From positions 94,010,067 to 94,074,066 of the forward strand of contig NC_068939.1 of NCBI RefSeq assembly GCF_016801865.2: a DNA stretch of 64,000 bases, given 5' to 3'. This DNA comes from Culex pipiens pallens. Its lineage: Eukaryota > Arthropoda > Insecta > Diptera > Culicidae. Shown here one piece after another: positions 36,325 through 46,471 of this stretch; the first letter of the stretch is position 1; each line of letters begins with the position of its first letter. Made by a program: the position numbers and the translations under genes. The notes under the pieces were generated by a model, which worked only from the letters and a program-made list of their open reading frames with translations, had not been told where the DNA came from and searched no databases.

Positions 36325-36741
36325 TTTTTTGGCCATTAGGGTGACCTACCGCGTGTTAGGGTGGTCCAAAAAATTGCCATTTTCGTCAATTTTTATCAAA
36401 AACCACTTTTACCAAATCATAACTCCGCTCCATTTCAACCGATTTTAGCTGTATTGGACTCAGATGAAAGGTGATAGGTTTGGCTTTCAAGGAAAAATAG
36501 TTTGAGGACCGAAAATTTAGCCAAACATTTGAAAAATGTCAAATGAAAACTTAATATGACGTTTTGACGGTGTCTGACCAAATGAGCCTATGTTCGAACA
36601 TATTTTTAACGGATTCCTCGGAAAATTTTACGAAACATTTGAAAAATGGGCGAGGTTCATTAACAGGATTTCCAGACATGATTTTGACGCGTCGTGCGCA
36701 AAACCGAAAAAATTACGAAATCAGCAAAAAATCAACTTTTT
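36325..36741. repeat. R3 dispersed repeat, copy 2 (left part)
   Basis: Matches 6185-6625 and resumes at 38185-38222 after the V element inserted in its T run. Confidence 0.7.
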
Positions 36742-38184
36742 GCCTTCCTCACTGAGGTAAGGCTATAATCCTGCTCTAAAAATGAACTTTTTATTAAAAG
36801 CTCGAAGACCCACCTTCATGTATACATATCGACTCAGAATCGAAAACTGAACAAATGTCTGTGTGTGTGTATGTGTGTGTGTGTGTATGTATGTATGTGT
36901 TCAAAAATCTTGCCAAGTTTTCTCAGCACTGGATGAACCGATTTTGATCGAACCAGTTGCATTCGACTTGGTTTAGGGTCCCATACATCGCTATTGAATT
37001 GTTTGAAGTTTCGATAACTAGTTCAAAAGTTATGTATAAAAATGTGTTTTCACATATATCCGGATCTCAATTATATGCATGTAAACGATGTCCGGATCCA
37101 TCATCCGACCCATCGTTGGTTAGGTAATCGAGAGACCTTTCCAACGAGTCCACAACATTGAAGATCTGGCAACCCTGTCTCGAGTTATGACTACTTAAGT
37201 GATATTTATGTACTTTTTTGAAGCCGGATCTCACTTAAATGCATGTAAACGATGTCCGGATCCATCATCCGACCCATCGTTGGTTAGGAAATCAAGAGAC
37301 CTTTCCAACGAGTCTATAACATTGAAGATCTGGCAACCCTGTCTCGAGTTATGACCACTTAAGTGATATTTATGTACTTTTTTGAAGCCGGATCTCACTT
37401 AAATGCATGTAAACGATGTCCGGAACCATCATCCGACCCATCGTTGGTTAGGTAATCAAGAGACCTTTCCAACGAGTCCATAACATTGAAGATCTGGCAA
37501 CCCTGTCTCGAGTTATGACCACTTAAGTGATATTTATGTACTTTTTTGAAGCCGGATCTCACTTAAATGTATGTAAACGATGTCCGGAACCATCATCCGA
37601 CCCATCGTTGGTTAGGTAATCGAGAGACCTTTCCAACGAGTCCACAACATTGAAGATCTGGCAACCCTGTCTCGAGTTATGACCACTTAAGTGATATTTA
37701 TGTACTTTTTTGAAGCCGGATCTCACTTAAATGCATGTAAACGATGTCCGGATCCATCATCCGACCCATCGTTGATTAGGTAATCGAGAGACCTTTCCAA
37801 CGAGTCCACATAATTGAAGATCTGGCAACCCTGTCTCGAGTTATGACCACTTAAGTGATATTTATGTACTTTTTTGAAGCCGGGTCTCACTTAAATGCAT
37901 TTAAACGATGTCCGGAACCATCATCCGACCCATCGTTCGACCTGTCGTTGGATAGGTAATTTAACGATTCAACGATTTCAAAATATTGAAGTTCTGACAA
38001 CCCTATCAAAAGTTACAAGCCCATTGGTGCCCTGAATTATGAAGATCTGACTACCCAAACTGATGATACGTATAATGAATTATGTTGATAGAACACTGAA
38101 AGGTCCGCTCTTTTGTATCTATTTTGGATAGCATTACCCTCTAAATGTGAGGAAGGCATCAACCACATAGGTGGATTAAGTTAG
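36742..38184 (-). mobile_element. V-family element B with 164-bp tandem array
   Basis: Reverse-oriented relative to A. Begins GCCTTCCTCACTGAGGTAAG and ends GTGGATTAAGTTAG. It lies between T runs (36737-36741 and 38185-38190) that are continuous at 6620-6630 in R3 copy 1, so the insertion point is directly visible. About six monomers (CCGGATCTC at 37060, 37224, 37388 and onward every 164 bp) fill the interior. A GT microsatellite lies near 36860-36900. Confidence 0.8.
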
Positions 38185-38254
38185 TTTTTTACTAAAACTG
38201 CGATAACTTTAAAATTTCAGCGTCAAAAATGTTATTGAATCCCCTTTGTATACG

Positions 38255-38580
38255 CCAACCCCAGAACCCGAGGCGAGACCGGTGGTGTGGTGGTTTGCGT
38301 GGTTTCCTCTCACCCTCGTTGGACTGGGTTCGATCCCAGACGGTCCCGGTGGCATTCTTCGAGACTAGATTTTGTCTGATCACGCCTTTCATCGGACGGG
38401 GAAGTAAATGTTGAGATTTGGTCGTTAGCTCAGTCCAGGTGTAGGAGTCGTTTCGCTGGGTCCTGCCTAGGTGGAGTCGCTGGTAAACGCAGTTGGACTC
38501 ACAATGCAAAGGTCGTCAGTTCAAATCCCAGGGTGGATTGATGCTTTAAGCATCCTAATAGGTGTAAAAAGGGGTTTGCA
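38255..38580 (+). mobile_element. Dimeric tRNA-derived SINE (Twin-like)
   Basis: Two tRNA-like modules in the same orientation: the first with A-box-like TGGTGTGGTGG and B box GGGTTCGATCC at 38326-38336, the second (38471-38535) with B-box-like AGTTCAAATCC at 38518-38528. A spacer of about 130 bp separates them. A dimeric tRNA-related SINE family called Twin is described from Culex pipiens; I suggest kinship from architecture only, not from alignment. Both reverse-strand frames across it are spurious. Confidence 0.55.
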
Positions 38581-41500
38581 ATTGTCTCAAAAATCAAGCC
38601 TTCGAACATCTAGTTTCGAGTAAGAATCTCGCAATCTAGAACGCAAAGGCAATGCTGTAGAGCGAACAATTGGATTTGATTTTTGAAAACCTTTCAAAGG
38701 CAATTCAAAGGTTTTCCTTACTAAGTTTTTAAAGTATTTAGTTTTTAAAGTATAATGAATTTATTTAAGTATTTCACGAGTTGAGAAGGCAATTTTTAGA
38801 TGAATAATTAAATAAAAAATCTACGTGATAATTGTACAAAAAAGTATTTCAACAAAATCATGTTCCTACCTCGCGCACTTTGACCAAGTCCTGACCCAAA
38901 CTACCCTCATAATTGGGGAGGTGAAAGAGGTACAACCGTGCCGGCCACCCAGAGTGAGTGAGGACAGGCCGCCACACGCGTCATACAGCGGCAACGCTGA
39001 GGGAAATTTATGTATTACATCCATTATTGTTCTTGCGCGAGATGAAATATGGACGGCATGCCCCGTCGCAATAAAAATGTGATCGCAACCTTCCCAATAC
39101 CACCCGTCAGGCCGTGGGGCACCATCAGAGGCCATCATCGGTGGGCGAGGTGGAACATTTTTCACGTGGAGTTTCAAAAAAGAATCGGAATCCAAGGGGA
39201 GCAGCAACAGAGTGCTGACGCGGTTTATACCAGCGGTATTGGAAATAATAAATTTGATTCACTCACATCGAGTGCATTTGAATGTGACATGCAGGAAATT
39301 TTAGTCAGTTGCAATATTTCATACTTTTTTCGATGAGAAATTTGTGCTGCGAAAATTGATCTAGGTGGAACAGAAATGAAAAGGGGTCGTTCCAACTCAG
39401 ATTACTTTCAACGCATACAAAACATGAACTTCAATTTCCAAAACGGACCAGTCTCGCTTTTTATGCTTTACCCCAAATTGGTGCGTGGTGTCACCCCTGT
39501 CGTGAAAATTAATAAAAATCATATTTGTGTTTGAGTATCGCCGGCGAGCGGAGTAAGCTAAACAATTTACGAAGTATTTGAATAGCTGTGGACCTATCGC
39601 TGACTGCTTGCGAATTGAGGTAGTTGAAGATTTGTAATTCTGTGCAATATTGAGAAAACAATCAAATTGATTATGAAGACAACTTGACTATTTGAAGTCT
39701 TATCGTTTATTTTTTTTGTACTTTAATTTCCTTTGATTGCAAAAAGTTTTACTCGCAATCCGTTAACCATCTGAATCAAGACGATCATCAAAACATAGAA
39801 ATGAAAGTTCGTTTGATGAATAAAGAAAAACTTCACAAAAAGACACATGAAAACTTTGAGCTGCATTCCATCTGTGCTCCCCGTCAAAGCCAGAAATTCC
39901 ATGCAAAAACATTCGCCATCATAAAAACACGACGAGCAAATAGTAAAAGTATGATGATGATAAGTAAAACTTCCACAATCCTTTTCGAGAGAGAGAGATA
40001 GAGAAAAGAACTTTTCACTGCGCTTTCTTTCGTTCTTCAGCGCCAAAACCCCCCGCAGGGTGGATGCTCAAATCTGTCTGTTCTGAAAGAATGAGAGGTA
40101 ACGAAAACTGCATGAAAGTGCTTAATTACATTCAAAAGCATCTGCGCTGTCTCAGACATGCGGGCCACCCACCCCTGGCGTAGAAAGGGTGGTTCTTGTG
40201 GGGTGGGACATATTCAACCATATCAGGAGGGGATTTTTATGTTAGTTTTGAAGTAAATGATGGCAATAAAAATGGATGAACGATGATGAAACCTCATTGA
40301 ATGATGTTTAGATAAAAATCTCATTTTTTCATTTAACCATCGTGGCTTTTTGGAAAAGAAAATCAAAGAACATTTTTTTCAAAGCTGCTGTAATGCAGTT
40401 CCATGTGAAAAACTGCTTCAACAGGTAGCACAAGCACTCATTCTCCCCAGTGGGATGTCATTGTTGTGCTACGTAGCATGAAATTTTCAACCACTAACCT
40501 GAAGTTGGAATTTGTGACTATCGTGGGAGTAATTTAAAAATTATTCTGTCCCATATAATAGCACTTTTGACTGGAGATACCCCCTACTTGACTACCCTTT
40601 CCTTTGGGGAACAAAATTCTCCGCAGCATATTTCTTCAATCCTTTACCGCCGTTTCTTAGAAAGGGAATCACACGAAAAAAGGGGTCATGGAGAGGTAAA
40701 AGATTCTCGATAAATCTTTATTTTTCCCTCTCACCTTTGCACCACGAGCCAAGCGGAACAGGTTTTCCCTTTTCCACTGAGACCAATGGCACAATGGGAT
40801 GATTTTACACCGATCGAGGTTTTAGAGAGGAAAAAAACATTCTTGAAAATGTTTTGAAAATATTGTATTTTTTCGATCTACTAAAAAAAATTGAGGTTAT
40901 ACCTTCACACAGTTAAAAATATATTTTTTTTAAATTTGGTTAGACCACCAATAGAACTTCAGAGCATCGGCTTTCATCTAGAAGCACAAATTGGTTTGGC
41001 AAAAAAGAAAAGATTTTCTAAATAGTCCCACTGTACCATTGAGAACCACAACCAAACACCCCCTCAACCGTACAAAATCCTTTGCCACAACGTGAGAAAA
41101 GGAAAACACAGAACAAAAACGTGTGTATGTTTATAAAAAAATGTTATTCATGCACCACAAACCGCCCATCCTCAGGATGGATTGCCTCTGCCGCACCGAA
41201 AGATGAAACACGACGACCGGAAGAGGTGGCAGCCAACCAACAACCCCCTTTCGGGGTAGGCATGGTTCTATACGAGCGGGGTCGACCTGCCACACGCGTG
41301 CGAAATTCTGCTGCGGCTGACTGGCTGCGTTTGTTTGTGTGTGTGCAAGTCATCGCGTGAAGTGTCTCTTAAGCGTCTTAAGTATGCCCATTTTGCTACA
41401 ATTCCTTTCTCGTCAAGCTCCAATCTCTCCACCCCTTCTTGGGGGGGGGGGCGGTTTCCCCTTTGAGAAGCTTTTGCATGATAAGATAAATTGATAAGAT

Positions 41501-42067
41501 TATTTCTTCATACCGTTTTGGGGGAGATGTGCGATGTTTTGCCTACTGTTTTGTTTATTCCTTTGAGAAAGAAGGGAAATTGAATCGGGAATTCATGGTG
41601 GCACGTGGAAAACATGCATATCATGTGGGTTTGAACAGCAGAATAGAATTAATGTGCATAATATGTGCTTGTTCCAGGTTAAAGGTTGAACGAAATCATG
41701 TTCTTGGAATGATAAATTTGAATACCTGTTGCGAATTATATTTCTTGGTTATTTCCATCTTTTCCATCAGCCCAAAGCTAAATCTGTCACAATGTGCTCG
41801 AACATGCTTACAGCTATACTACAGCAAAAATAAGCTTAGATTTGGTTAAGGGTTTGTATTAATTAGAGGATGTCTTTTCAGTTTTCGTGAAACTTAGTTC
41901 TAATGAGTAGGAGACTTTGATGCCAGACTTCATGATGGTGCAAAATCGGGTTCAGATTTTTGGAAAAAAAAGTCCAGGATATTTTCAATCGAAATATCAA
42001 AAATCATTTGAAGATTCAGAATCAAATTTGCAATCAAAAATGAGTTTACATATTATTTGATAAAATG
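38581..42067. other. No gene seen
   Basis: Mostly unique sequence. 38870-39240 and 39960-41550 are compositionally complex and could hold regulatory sequence. I see no exon, RNA gene or transposon terminus that I can support. A reverse frame of 107 codons (39723-40046) has no recognisable features. Confidence 0.4.
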
Positions 42068-42224
42068 CAGTGTCCGTGTACGCACGAGAGCAAGCAGCAG
42101 TCAAGTGCTCTGAGCTCTACCGTTTTTTTCGACATTTTTCGCCGTAGTTGATTGTGATTACCGGCCGTGGCCGTGGCAGTTCGAGTGCGGCCTCGAAAAA
42201 CCCGCGAATTCGTCTACCGGCCGT

Positions 42225-43557
42225 GTGCAAAAAGGTAAACAAACCAACGCCGTGTCGGCCGCCATCGCGCAGGGGAGCGTGAGCGCAGATGGAATCGACA
42301 AAAAGTATCTACATCCCGGATATGTTCCGAGATCACCAGTGAGGACCCGCTCAGGTACTTCTGGTGCCACAGCCAGTGGCACTTCAACATCCGCCAACAT
42401 CCCCATCAGGAACGAGTTCCAGATGCTGAGCGACAACGAAGAAAACAACAACACCGACGGTAGCAGCACTACCAACGACGACGACGACGATGGTCGTGCA
42501 CGGAAGAAAGTGTCGACGTCAAAAAAGAACAATCCTCCAAAGGAACGTAGACCACCTCCAATTTTTGTTTTGGACACGTTGGCGGACGATGTTGACGAGT
42601 TGCTGGAAGGCCTCGGATATTGTCTGAAAATTGGTAAGTCGTCAGTGCAAGTTTACACATTTGACGAAAAGAACTTCGACCTGGCTGTGGAGAAACTGAA
42701 GCGTCAAAACTTCAAGTTTAACACATTCGACCACGTGCAGAAGACTGCCGTTAAGGTCGTCTTGCAGGGTTACCAAGACCGCCCGATCTCCGACCTCAAG
42801 AAGGACCTCTCGGGTGCTGAAATAACGCCGCGTGACATAAAAGTCCTCTCGCGGAAGACAACAGTCACAGGTACACACACACTGTACCTGATGTACTTCG
42901 ACCGTGGAACCGTCAAAATTCAAGACCTGCGGCGAACAGTCTGACGTTGGACAGTTTTTGGGTAAACTGGCGGTTCGACTCAAAGAACCCGTCGGACGCA
43001 GCACAATGCCACCGTTGCCAGAAATTCGGCCACGGCTCGCGGAACTGCAACCTCCCGCCCCGCTGTGTGAAGTGCGGTAAATCACACCTCTCTGAGGCAT
43101 GTGCACTGCCGTGCAAAGCGGACTTGGGGGACAAGGCAGAGCAAACGAAGGCGCGCATCAAGTGCGCCAACTGCGGAGGTAACCATACCAGCAACTACCG
43201 TGGATGCAGCGCACGGAAAAACTACCTCGAGGAGCAGGAAAAGAGGAAGAAGAAAGCAGCATCGTCCCACCCTCCTCAGCGAAGTACGAGCGTAACCGTG
43301 CCGGCAGCTGGTCATCGTACGGTTCCAGCGGACAACTCAGCATTCCATCATGGATGGGGCGATCGTTCGCCAGCGTGGTCGCTGCCGGTAGTGGCAATAC
43401 GGCCCAGCAAGAAGTTACCGGGGAAGATCTCTTTACCCTGCCAGAGTTCTTTGCTCTCGCAGGGGAGATGATGACGCGGTTTCGGACCTGCCGTAACAAG
43501 GCGGAGCAATTCCTGGCCCTTGGGGAGCTGATGATCAAGCACATCTATAAAGGGTAA
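42225..43557 (+). pseudogene. Non-LTR ORF1 (Gag-like, CCHC zinc knuckles), frameshifted
   Basis: A nucleic-acid-binding Gag-like ORF1 of the Jockey/I type, broken into three frames. 42225-42944 (239 codons) carries an acidic and serine-rich N-terminus followed by an RRM-like region (residues ~108-239). The frame is lost at about 42944. Frame 42947-43290 carries three Cys/His knuckles (CHRCQKFGHGSRNC, CVKCGKSHLSEAC and CANCGGNHTSNYRGC). A second shift between about 43290 and 43370 leads into the frame ending at 43557, which contains SFASVVAAGSGN. The gene is not translatable as one protein. The long reverse frames over it (42158-42577, 42642-43106, 43158-43544) are shadows. Confidence 0.8.
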
Positions 43558-43620
43558 AAAACTGTGATCTAGTTTTAAGCTTTCTCTATTTCTATCACCT
43601 CTTGGTGACACCTTTATTTA

Positions 43621-43624
43621 CAAG
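43621..43624. repeat. Target-site duplication CAAG, left
   Basis: CAAG directly before the 5' LTR; repeated at 57310-57313. It lies in the 3' UTR of the non-LTR element. Confidence 0.9.
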
Positions 43625-44245
43625 TGTAGCGAACCTAAATTCCTACTTAAACTCACACCCTCATCCACGCCCAGACATTATTTTATAATCCAAATGTACA
43701 TATACCCCCGCCTAGCAACAAGGCTGGCGAGGCATCACTAAAGCCAGAGGTCCGTCTCTCCACTACTCTCTCTTTAGAACAGACAAAGAGAAAGAGAGGA
43801 AGAGTCAAGAAGGCTCTCACTTATTGATTAATTTCCCCAGTTAGTAACCTTGGCATTCTTGCCCTCGGTTGACTCGGACCCGCACACGTCGGCGACACCT
43901 CTCCTCGCCCTCACCCTTACCGATTTTATAATTCCCAGGAAAAGTGCGCAACTCTAATAAAGCACACCTCTTATTAAGTCCTCGGCCCTGGTTCCATATG
44001 CATTTGGGCTGTGACGTAATCACGCCTGACGATAGCACACAAGGGCATCAATTTATGAAGGGAGGTCAGGGATAAGCAAGTCCGGTAGCAAGTGCGCTTC
44101 GGATTATGACGTCACCGTTCGGTGTTTGGGGCAGGTCAAGGCTAAGAGGTTCAAGCGGGAAAAAGACCTCTCGCCTGGGGATGATACCCGGGGAATAGCG
44201 ACATCTAAGTACAGCGCCCCGGGTCCAAAGGTGAAAAACAACAAT

Positions 44246-44306
44246 GGAAATTTCCACTAACTTGATCGTGGGAAAGTCCAAAGATCACTTAGTAGTGGAA
44301 ATTTCC
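44246..44306. promoter_or_regulatory. Paired palindromic kappaB-like sites in U3
   Basis: GGAAATTTCC occurs at 44246-44255 and 44297-44306, with GGGAAAGTCC between them at 44270-44279. The outer two lie in a 14-bp inverted repeat (GGAAATTTCCACTA and its inverse). Such decamers resemble Rel/NF-kappaB binding sites. The cluster ends about 130 bp before the TATA box. The same set is present in the 3' LTR at 56842-56902. Confidence 0.4.
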
Positions 44307-44433
44307 GATACCTTTGGAATGTCCACGCGTTCGCGGTCATTGACCGGAACCAAGGTCACTTCCCCTCCAATTATCGAGAGAATCGATATTTTAGTACAAA
44401 AGAGTGGGGATGGGATACTAATCTTGACCTTAG

Positions 44434-44469
44434 TATAAAAGGTGATCGAATGGACACCATTAATCAGTT
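44434..44469 (+). promoter_or_regulatory. LTR core promoter: TATA box and arthropod initiator
   Basis: TATAAAAG at 44434-44441 and TCAGTT at 44464-44469, the arthropod initiator consensus. The A of the initiator is 32 bases after the first T of the TATA box, the normal spacing, so transcription probably starts at 44466. There is no ATG between this point and 44782. Confidence 0.75.
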
Positions 44470-44600
44470 ATTTCAGAGTTATTTCAGTTATTCAGCTACA
44501 GAGTTACTAGGCTGTTCAGTAGGCTACTTTGCTAATCTTCAAATCGTGTTGAATTGTGATCCTTAAACAGTAATTGAAGTTGTAATTGTATTTGTGTTGT

Positions 44601-44606
44601 AATAAA
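44601..44606 (+). terminator. LTR polyadenylation signal AATAAA
   Basis: AATAAA at 44601-44606, with the equivalent at 57197-57202 in the 3' LTR, followed by a TG-rich stretch. Used in the 3' LTR, this would end R near 44625 (equivalent 57221). Confidence 0.65.
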
Positions 44607-44715
44607 AGGTTGTAAAAGTGTGTAAAAGTGAAGTGTTATAACTCCGAAAGGTATAATCTCACACCCAGACGACTCCTCCAAAACAAAGGTCCTGGATACT
44701 TCCAGCATCTACACG

Positions 44716-44732
44716 TGGTGACAGCGCAAACC
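44716..44732 (+). other. Candidate primer-binding site
   Basis: TGGTGACAGCGCAAACC begins two bases after the 5' LTR. A start of TGG (the complement of tRNA CCA) in this position is characteristic. The tRNA involved is not identified. Confidence 0.6.
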
Positions 44733-44781
44733 GGCTCAAGGAGAGCCACGGAACGCCATTCCTGACCAGGCCAGGAACCAG

Positions 44782-44804
44782 ATGAAATTCTTCATAATAC
44801 TGTG
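44782..44804 (+). CDS. env: env exon 1 (start codon and leader beginning)
   Basis: An ATG followed by hydrophobic codons and then a strong donor, TG|GTAAGT, at 44804/44805. It is the first ATG in the predicted transcript. In unspliced RNA the frame stops after eight codons (44806-44808), so there it acts only as an upstream ORF. Spliced to the acceptor at 50380/50381, it runs in phase into the env ORF and supplies the N-terminus of its signal peptide. Errantiviruses are known to make env from a spliced RNA. The exact junction is my inference from the sites and the phase. Confidence 0.65.
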
Positions 44805-44962
44805 GTAAGTGATCAAATCCTTTTTCTATCTTTTTTTTATGTGATGAGAAATTGTACAAGTGAAGATTGCGATATTAATTTGTGTGTAACGTTAAAAGTG
44901 AAATTAATTAAATTCGCGTAAAGTTTTTTTTGCTCTTGTCATTAAATTTTTTATTCATTTTA

Positions 44963-45004
44963 ATGACGAATTCACGCAATAAAATTGGATTGCATCTTAA
45001 ATGA
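44963..45004 (+). CDS. Upstream ORF overlapping gag start
   Basis: A 13-codon frame whose TGA stop overlaps the gag ATG (ATGA at 45001-45004). Such an overlap could permit termination and reinitiation at gag. No protein function is proposed. Confidence 0.35.
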   Translation: MTNSRNKIGLHLK

Positions 45005-46431
45005 CGGACAGGATTCTTGAGCTTCGTTCTCGTGGAATCCAGTTTGTCACAGAATTAAAACGACGGCGAAGTGCCAGACAACGTCGGTCTCACTCTTTTA
45101 GTGAACAGCCAGAAGACCCAGATCATAATCCTGGACCTTTAATCCATTCTTTTTCTGCTGAATTCCTTTTTGCAAAAGGAGTGCAAGCGAACTCATCCAT
45201 TTTAGACAAAAGTAAATTTGAAGCAGACCTCGACGAGATTTCTTTTAAAGATCCGGAAGTACCGGTCCCTAAAGAAGAATTTTTGACCTTTCTAGAAGAG
45301 CACAGTGTCCTCGATCCAGAGGTAGATCCAGAGGTAGAAGACTTATCGAACGTTACATTCAACGAGCTTCAAGCTAGCTTTATTGAAACAAGCTTAAAAT
45401 TTGAAAAATTATTAATCAACATGGCCTTTGCATTTGTCAAAGCCGTCACTTGTATCCCGGATTTTGATGGGTCCTACGATCAACTACAGACCTTTTTAGA
45501 TGTAGTCGATATTTTTGCAAGACAGGCTACCCCTGCGGCGGCGGCAGCTGCAGCGGGAGATAATAACAATGAGGCAGCCGAAAACGTCCACGCCAACGAA
45601 GTCCAATTACTTGCGGCAGTCAGGATGAAGTTGAAGGGAAAAGCCCTGGACAAAGTTTCAGAAATTATGAAACCAACATGGGCTCTGACCAGAGCAAGTC
45701 TTCAAGAACAATTCCAATCCGTAATCTCAATGGAAAGCATCTCCAGGATGATTAATAACTTAAAACAAGAATACGCGGAAAGCTTTCTTGACTACAAGGA
45801 GCGAGCAGACAAAATATATTCATATGTGAGATTGCTTGGAGAAAATGAATTTGCCGACAGGCAGTTACGTTTAAATTTCATATCGGGAATTAGACTAGCC
45901 AGCATGAGACAATTCGCAACAACGCTTGACTCTGCAACTTATGCAGACCTTGCGAGGGATTTAAAGAAAAAGGGTGATTTCATGGATGAAGTCACAGAAT
46001 GTTGGCAGAAAAAGAATAAAGCCAGAACAGCCTTTGATTCGAATTTTAACCCGAATAGCTCACGAGCAAACGATCAAAGCTCAAGGAATAACTCACAAAG
46101 ACGAAATTATAATTATAACAATAACAATAACAATAACAATAGCAACAACAATAACAATTCCAGACGGGACAACACGAACCAGAACCACTACTTTTCAAAC
46201 ACAAACAACCCGAACCACAATTCTAATAATAGACAGAATTCAAATGTTTCAGATTTAAACAATTCTTCAAATTTCAGGCCCTCACTTAACAGTACAGGGC
46301 TCAATCAAACAAGGCAAAATCATAATAGAAACAATAATTCCACACTATTTACTCAAAACCCCAATCAAGTGGAAATACCTTTGTGTGAACCTAGCACATC
46401 CTATATGACTGCTATGAGTTCAAAAAACTAA
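45001..46431 (+). CDS. gag: Gag structural polyprotein
   Basis: 476 codons, intact. The N-terminus is basic (RRRSARQRR near residues 21-29). The middle (about 140-340) is the capsid-like helical region, including an alanine run near residues 178-186. The C-terminus from about 365 is rich in asparagine, arginine and serine, with an N-repeat encoded by AAC/AAT codons near 46118-46155. No CCHC knuckle is present, as in several insect errantiviruses, where a basic region is thought to bind RNA instead. The stop TAA at 46429 directly follows a slippery heptamer, so part of the product continues into pol. Start chosen at the first ATG of the frame after the short upstream ORF. A 94-codon frame inside (45974-46258) is a shadow. 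Confidence 0.9.
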   Translation: MTDRILELRSRGIQFVTELKRRRSARQRRSHSFSEQPEDPDHNPGPLIHSFSAEFLFAKGVQANSSILDKSKFEADLDEISFKDPEVPVPKEEFLTFLEEHSVLDPEVDPEVEDLSNVTFNELQASFIETSLKFEKLLINMAFAFVKAVTCIPDFDGSYDQLQTFLDVVDIFARQATPAAAAAAAGDNNNEAAENVHANEVQLLAAVRMKLKGKALDKVSEIMKPTWALTRASLQEQFQSVISMESISRMINNLKQEYAESFLDYKERADKIYSYVRLLGENEFADRQLRLNFISGIRLASMRQFATTLDSATYADLARDLKKKGDFMDEVTECWQKKNKARTAFDSNFNPNSSRANDQSSRNNSQRRNYNYNNNNNNNNSNNNNNSRRDNTNQNHYFSNTNNPNHNSNNRQNSNVSDLNNSSNFRPSLNSTGLNQTRQNHNRNNNSTLFTQNPNQVEIPLCEPSTSYMTAMSSKN

Positions 46432-46471
46432 TAGAAGGGGGCTTTCTGGATGAGGAACATCGAAAGCCTCC
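46422..46471 (+). promoter_or_regulatory. -1 ribosomal frameshift signal between gag and pol
   Basis: Slippery heptamer A AAA AAC at 46422-46428, in the gag reading phase, ending at the gag stop codon. After an 8-nt spacer, 46437-46446 pairs with 46462-46471 as a 10-bp stem (one G-U pair) with a 15-nt loop. The pol frame is open from 46395, so a -1 slip leads straight into it. This is the canonical layout for retroviral frameshifting. Confidence 0.85.

Larger units (their letters stand above)
42068..43624 (+). mobile_element. Non-LTR retrotransposon 5' part, gag-only (3' end at 57310-57450)
   Basis: Possible start CAGTGTCCGTG at 42068, then a short 5' UTR, an ORF1 gag-like region (42225-43557) and 3' UTR. 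It is split at 43624 by the LTR element. The remaining 3' UTR resumes at 57310 and ends in AATAAAACC and a short (GAATT)n tail at about 57417-57440. If nothing else is missing, the element is about 1.7 kb and lacks the reverse-transcriptase ORF2. Confidence 0.65.
43625..44713 (+). mobile_element. 5' LTR
   Basis: 1089 bp from TGTAG to CTACA. From the promoter signals, U3 is about 43625-44465, R about 44466-44625 and U5 the rest. Small open frames inside recur identically in the 3' LTR and are not genes. Confidence 0.95.

Noticed and set aside
42158..43544. Several reverse frames over the non-LTR ORF1
   Set aside because: Shadows of the zinc-knuckle gag frames, which have recognisable motifs on the plus strand.
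43841..44438. Three small frames repeated in both LTRs (also 56437-57034)
   Set aside because: They overlap U3 promoter sequence, have no features and recur only because the LTRs are duplicates.
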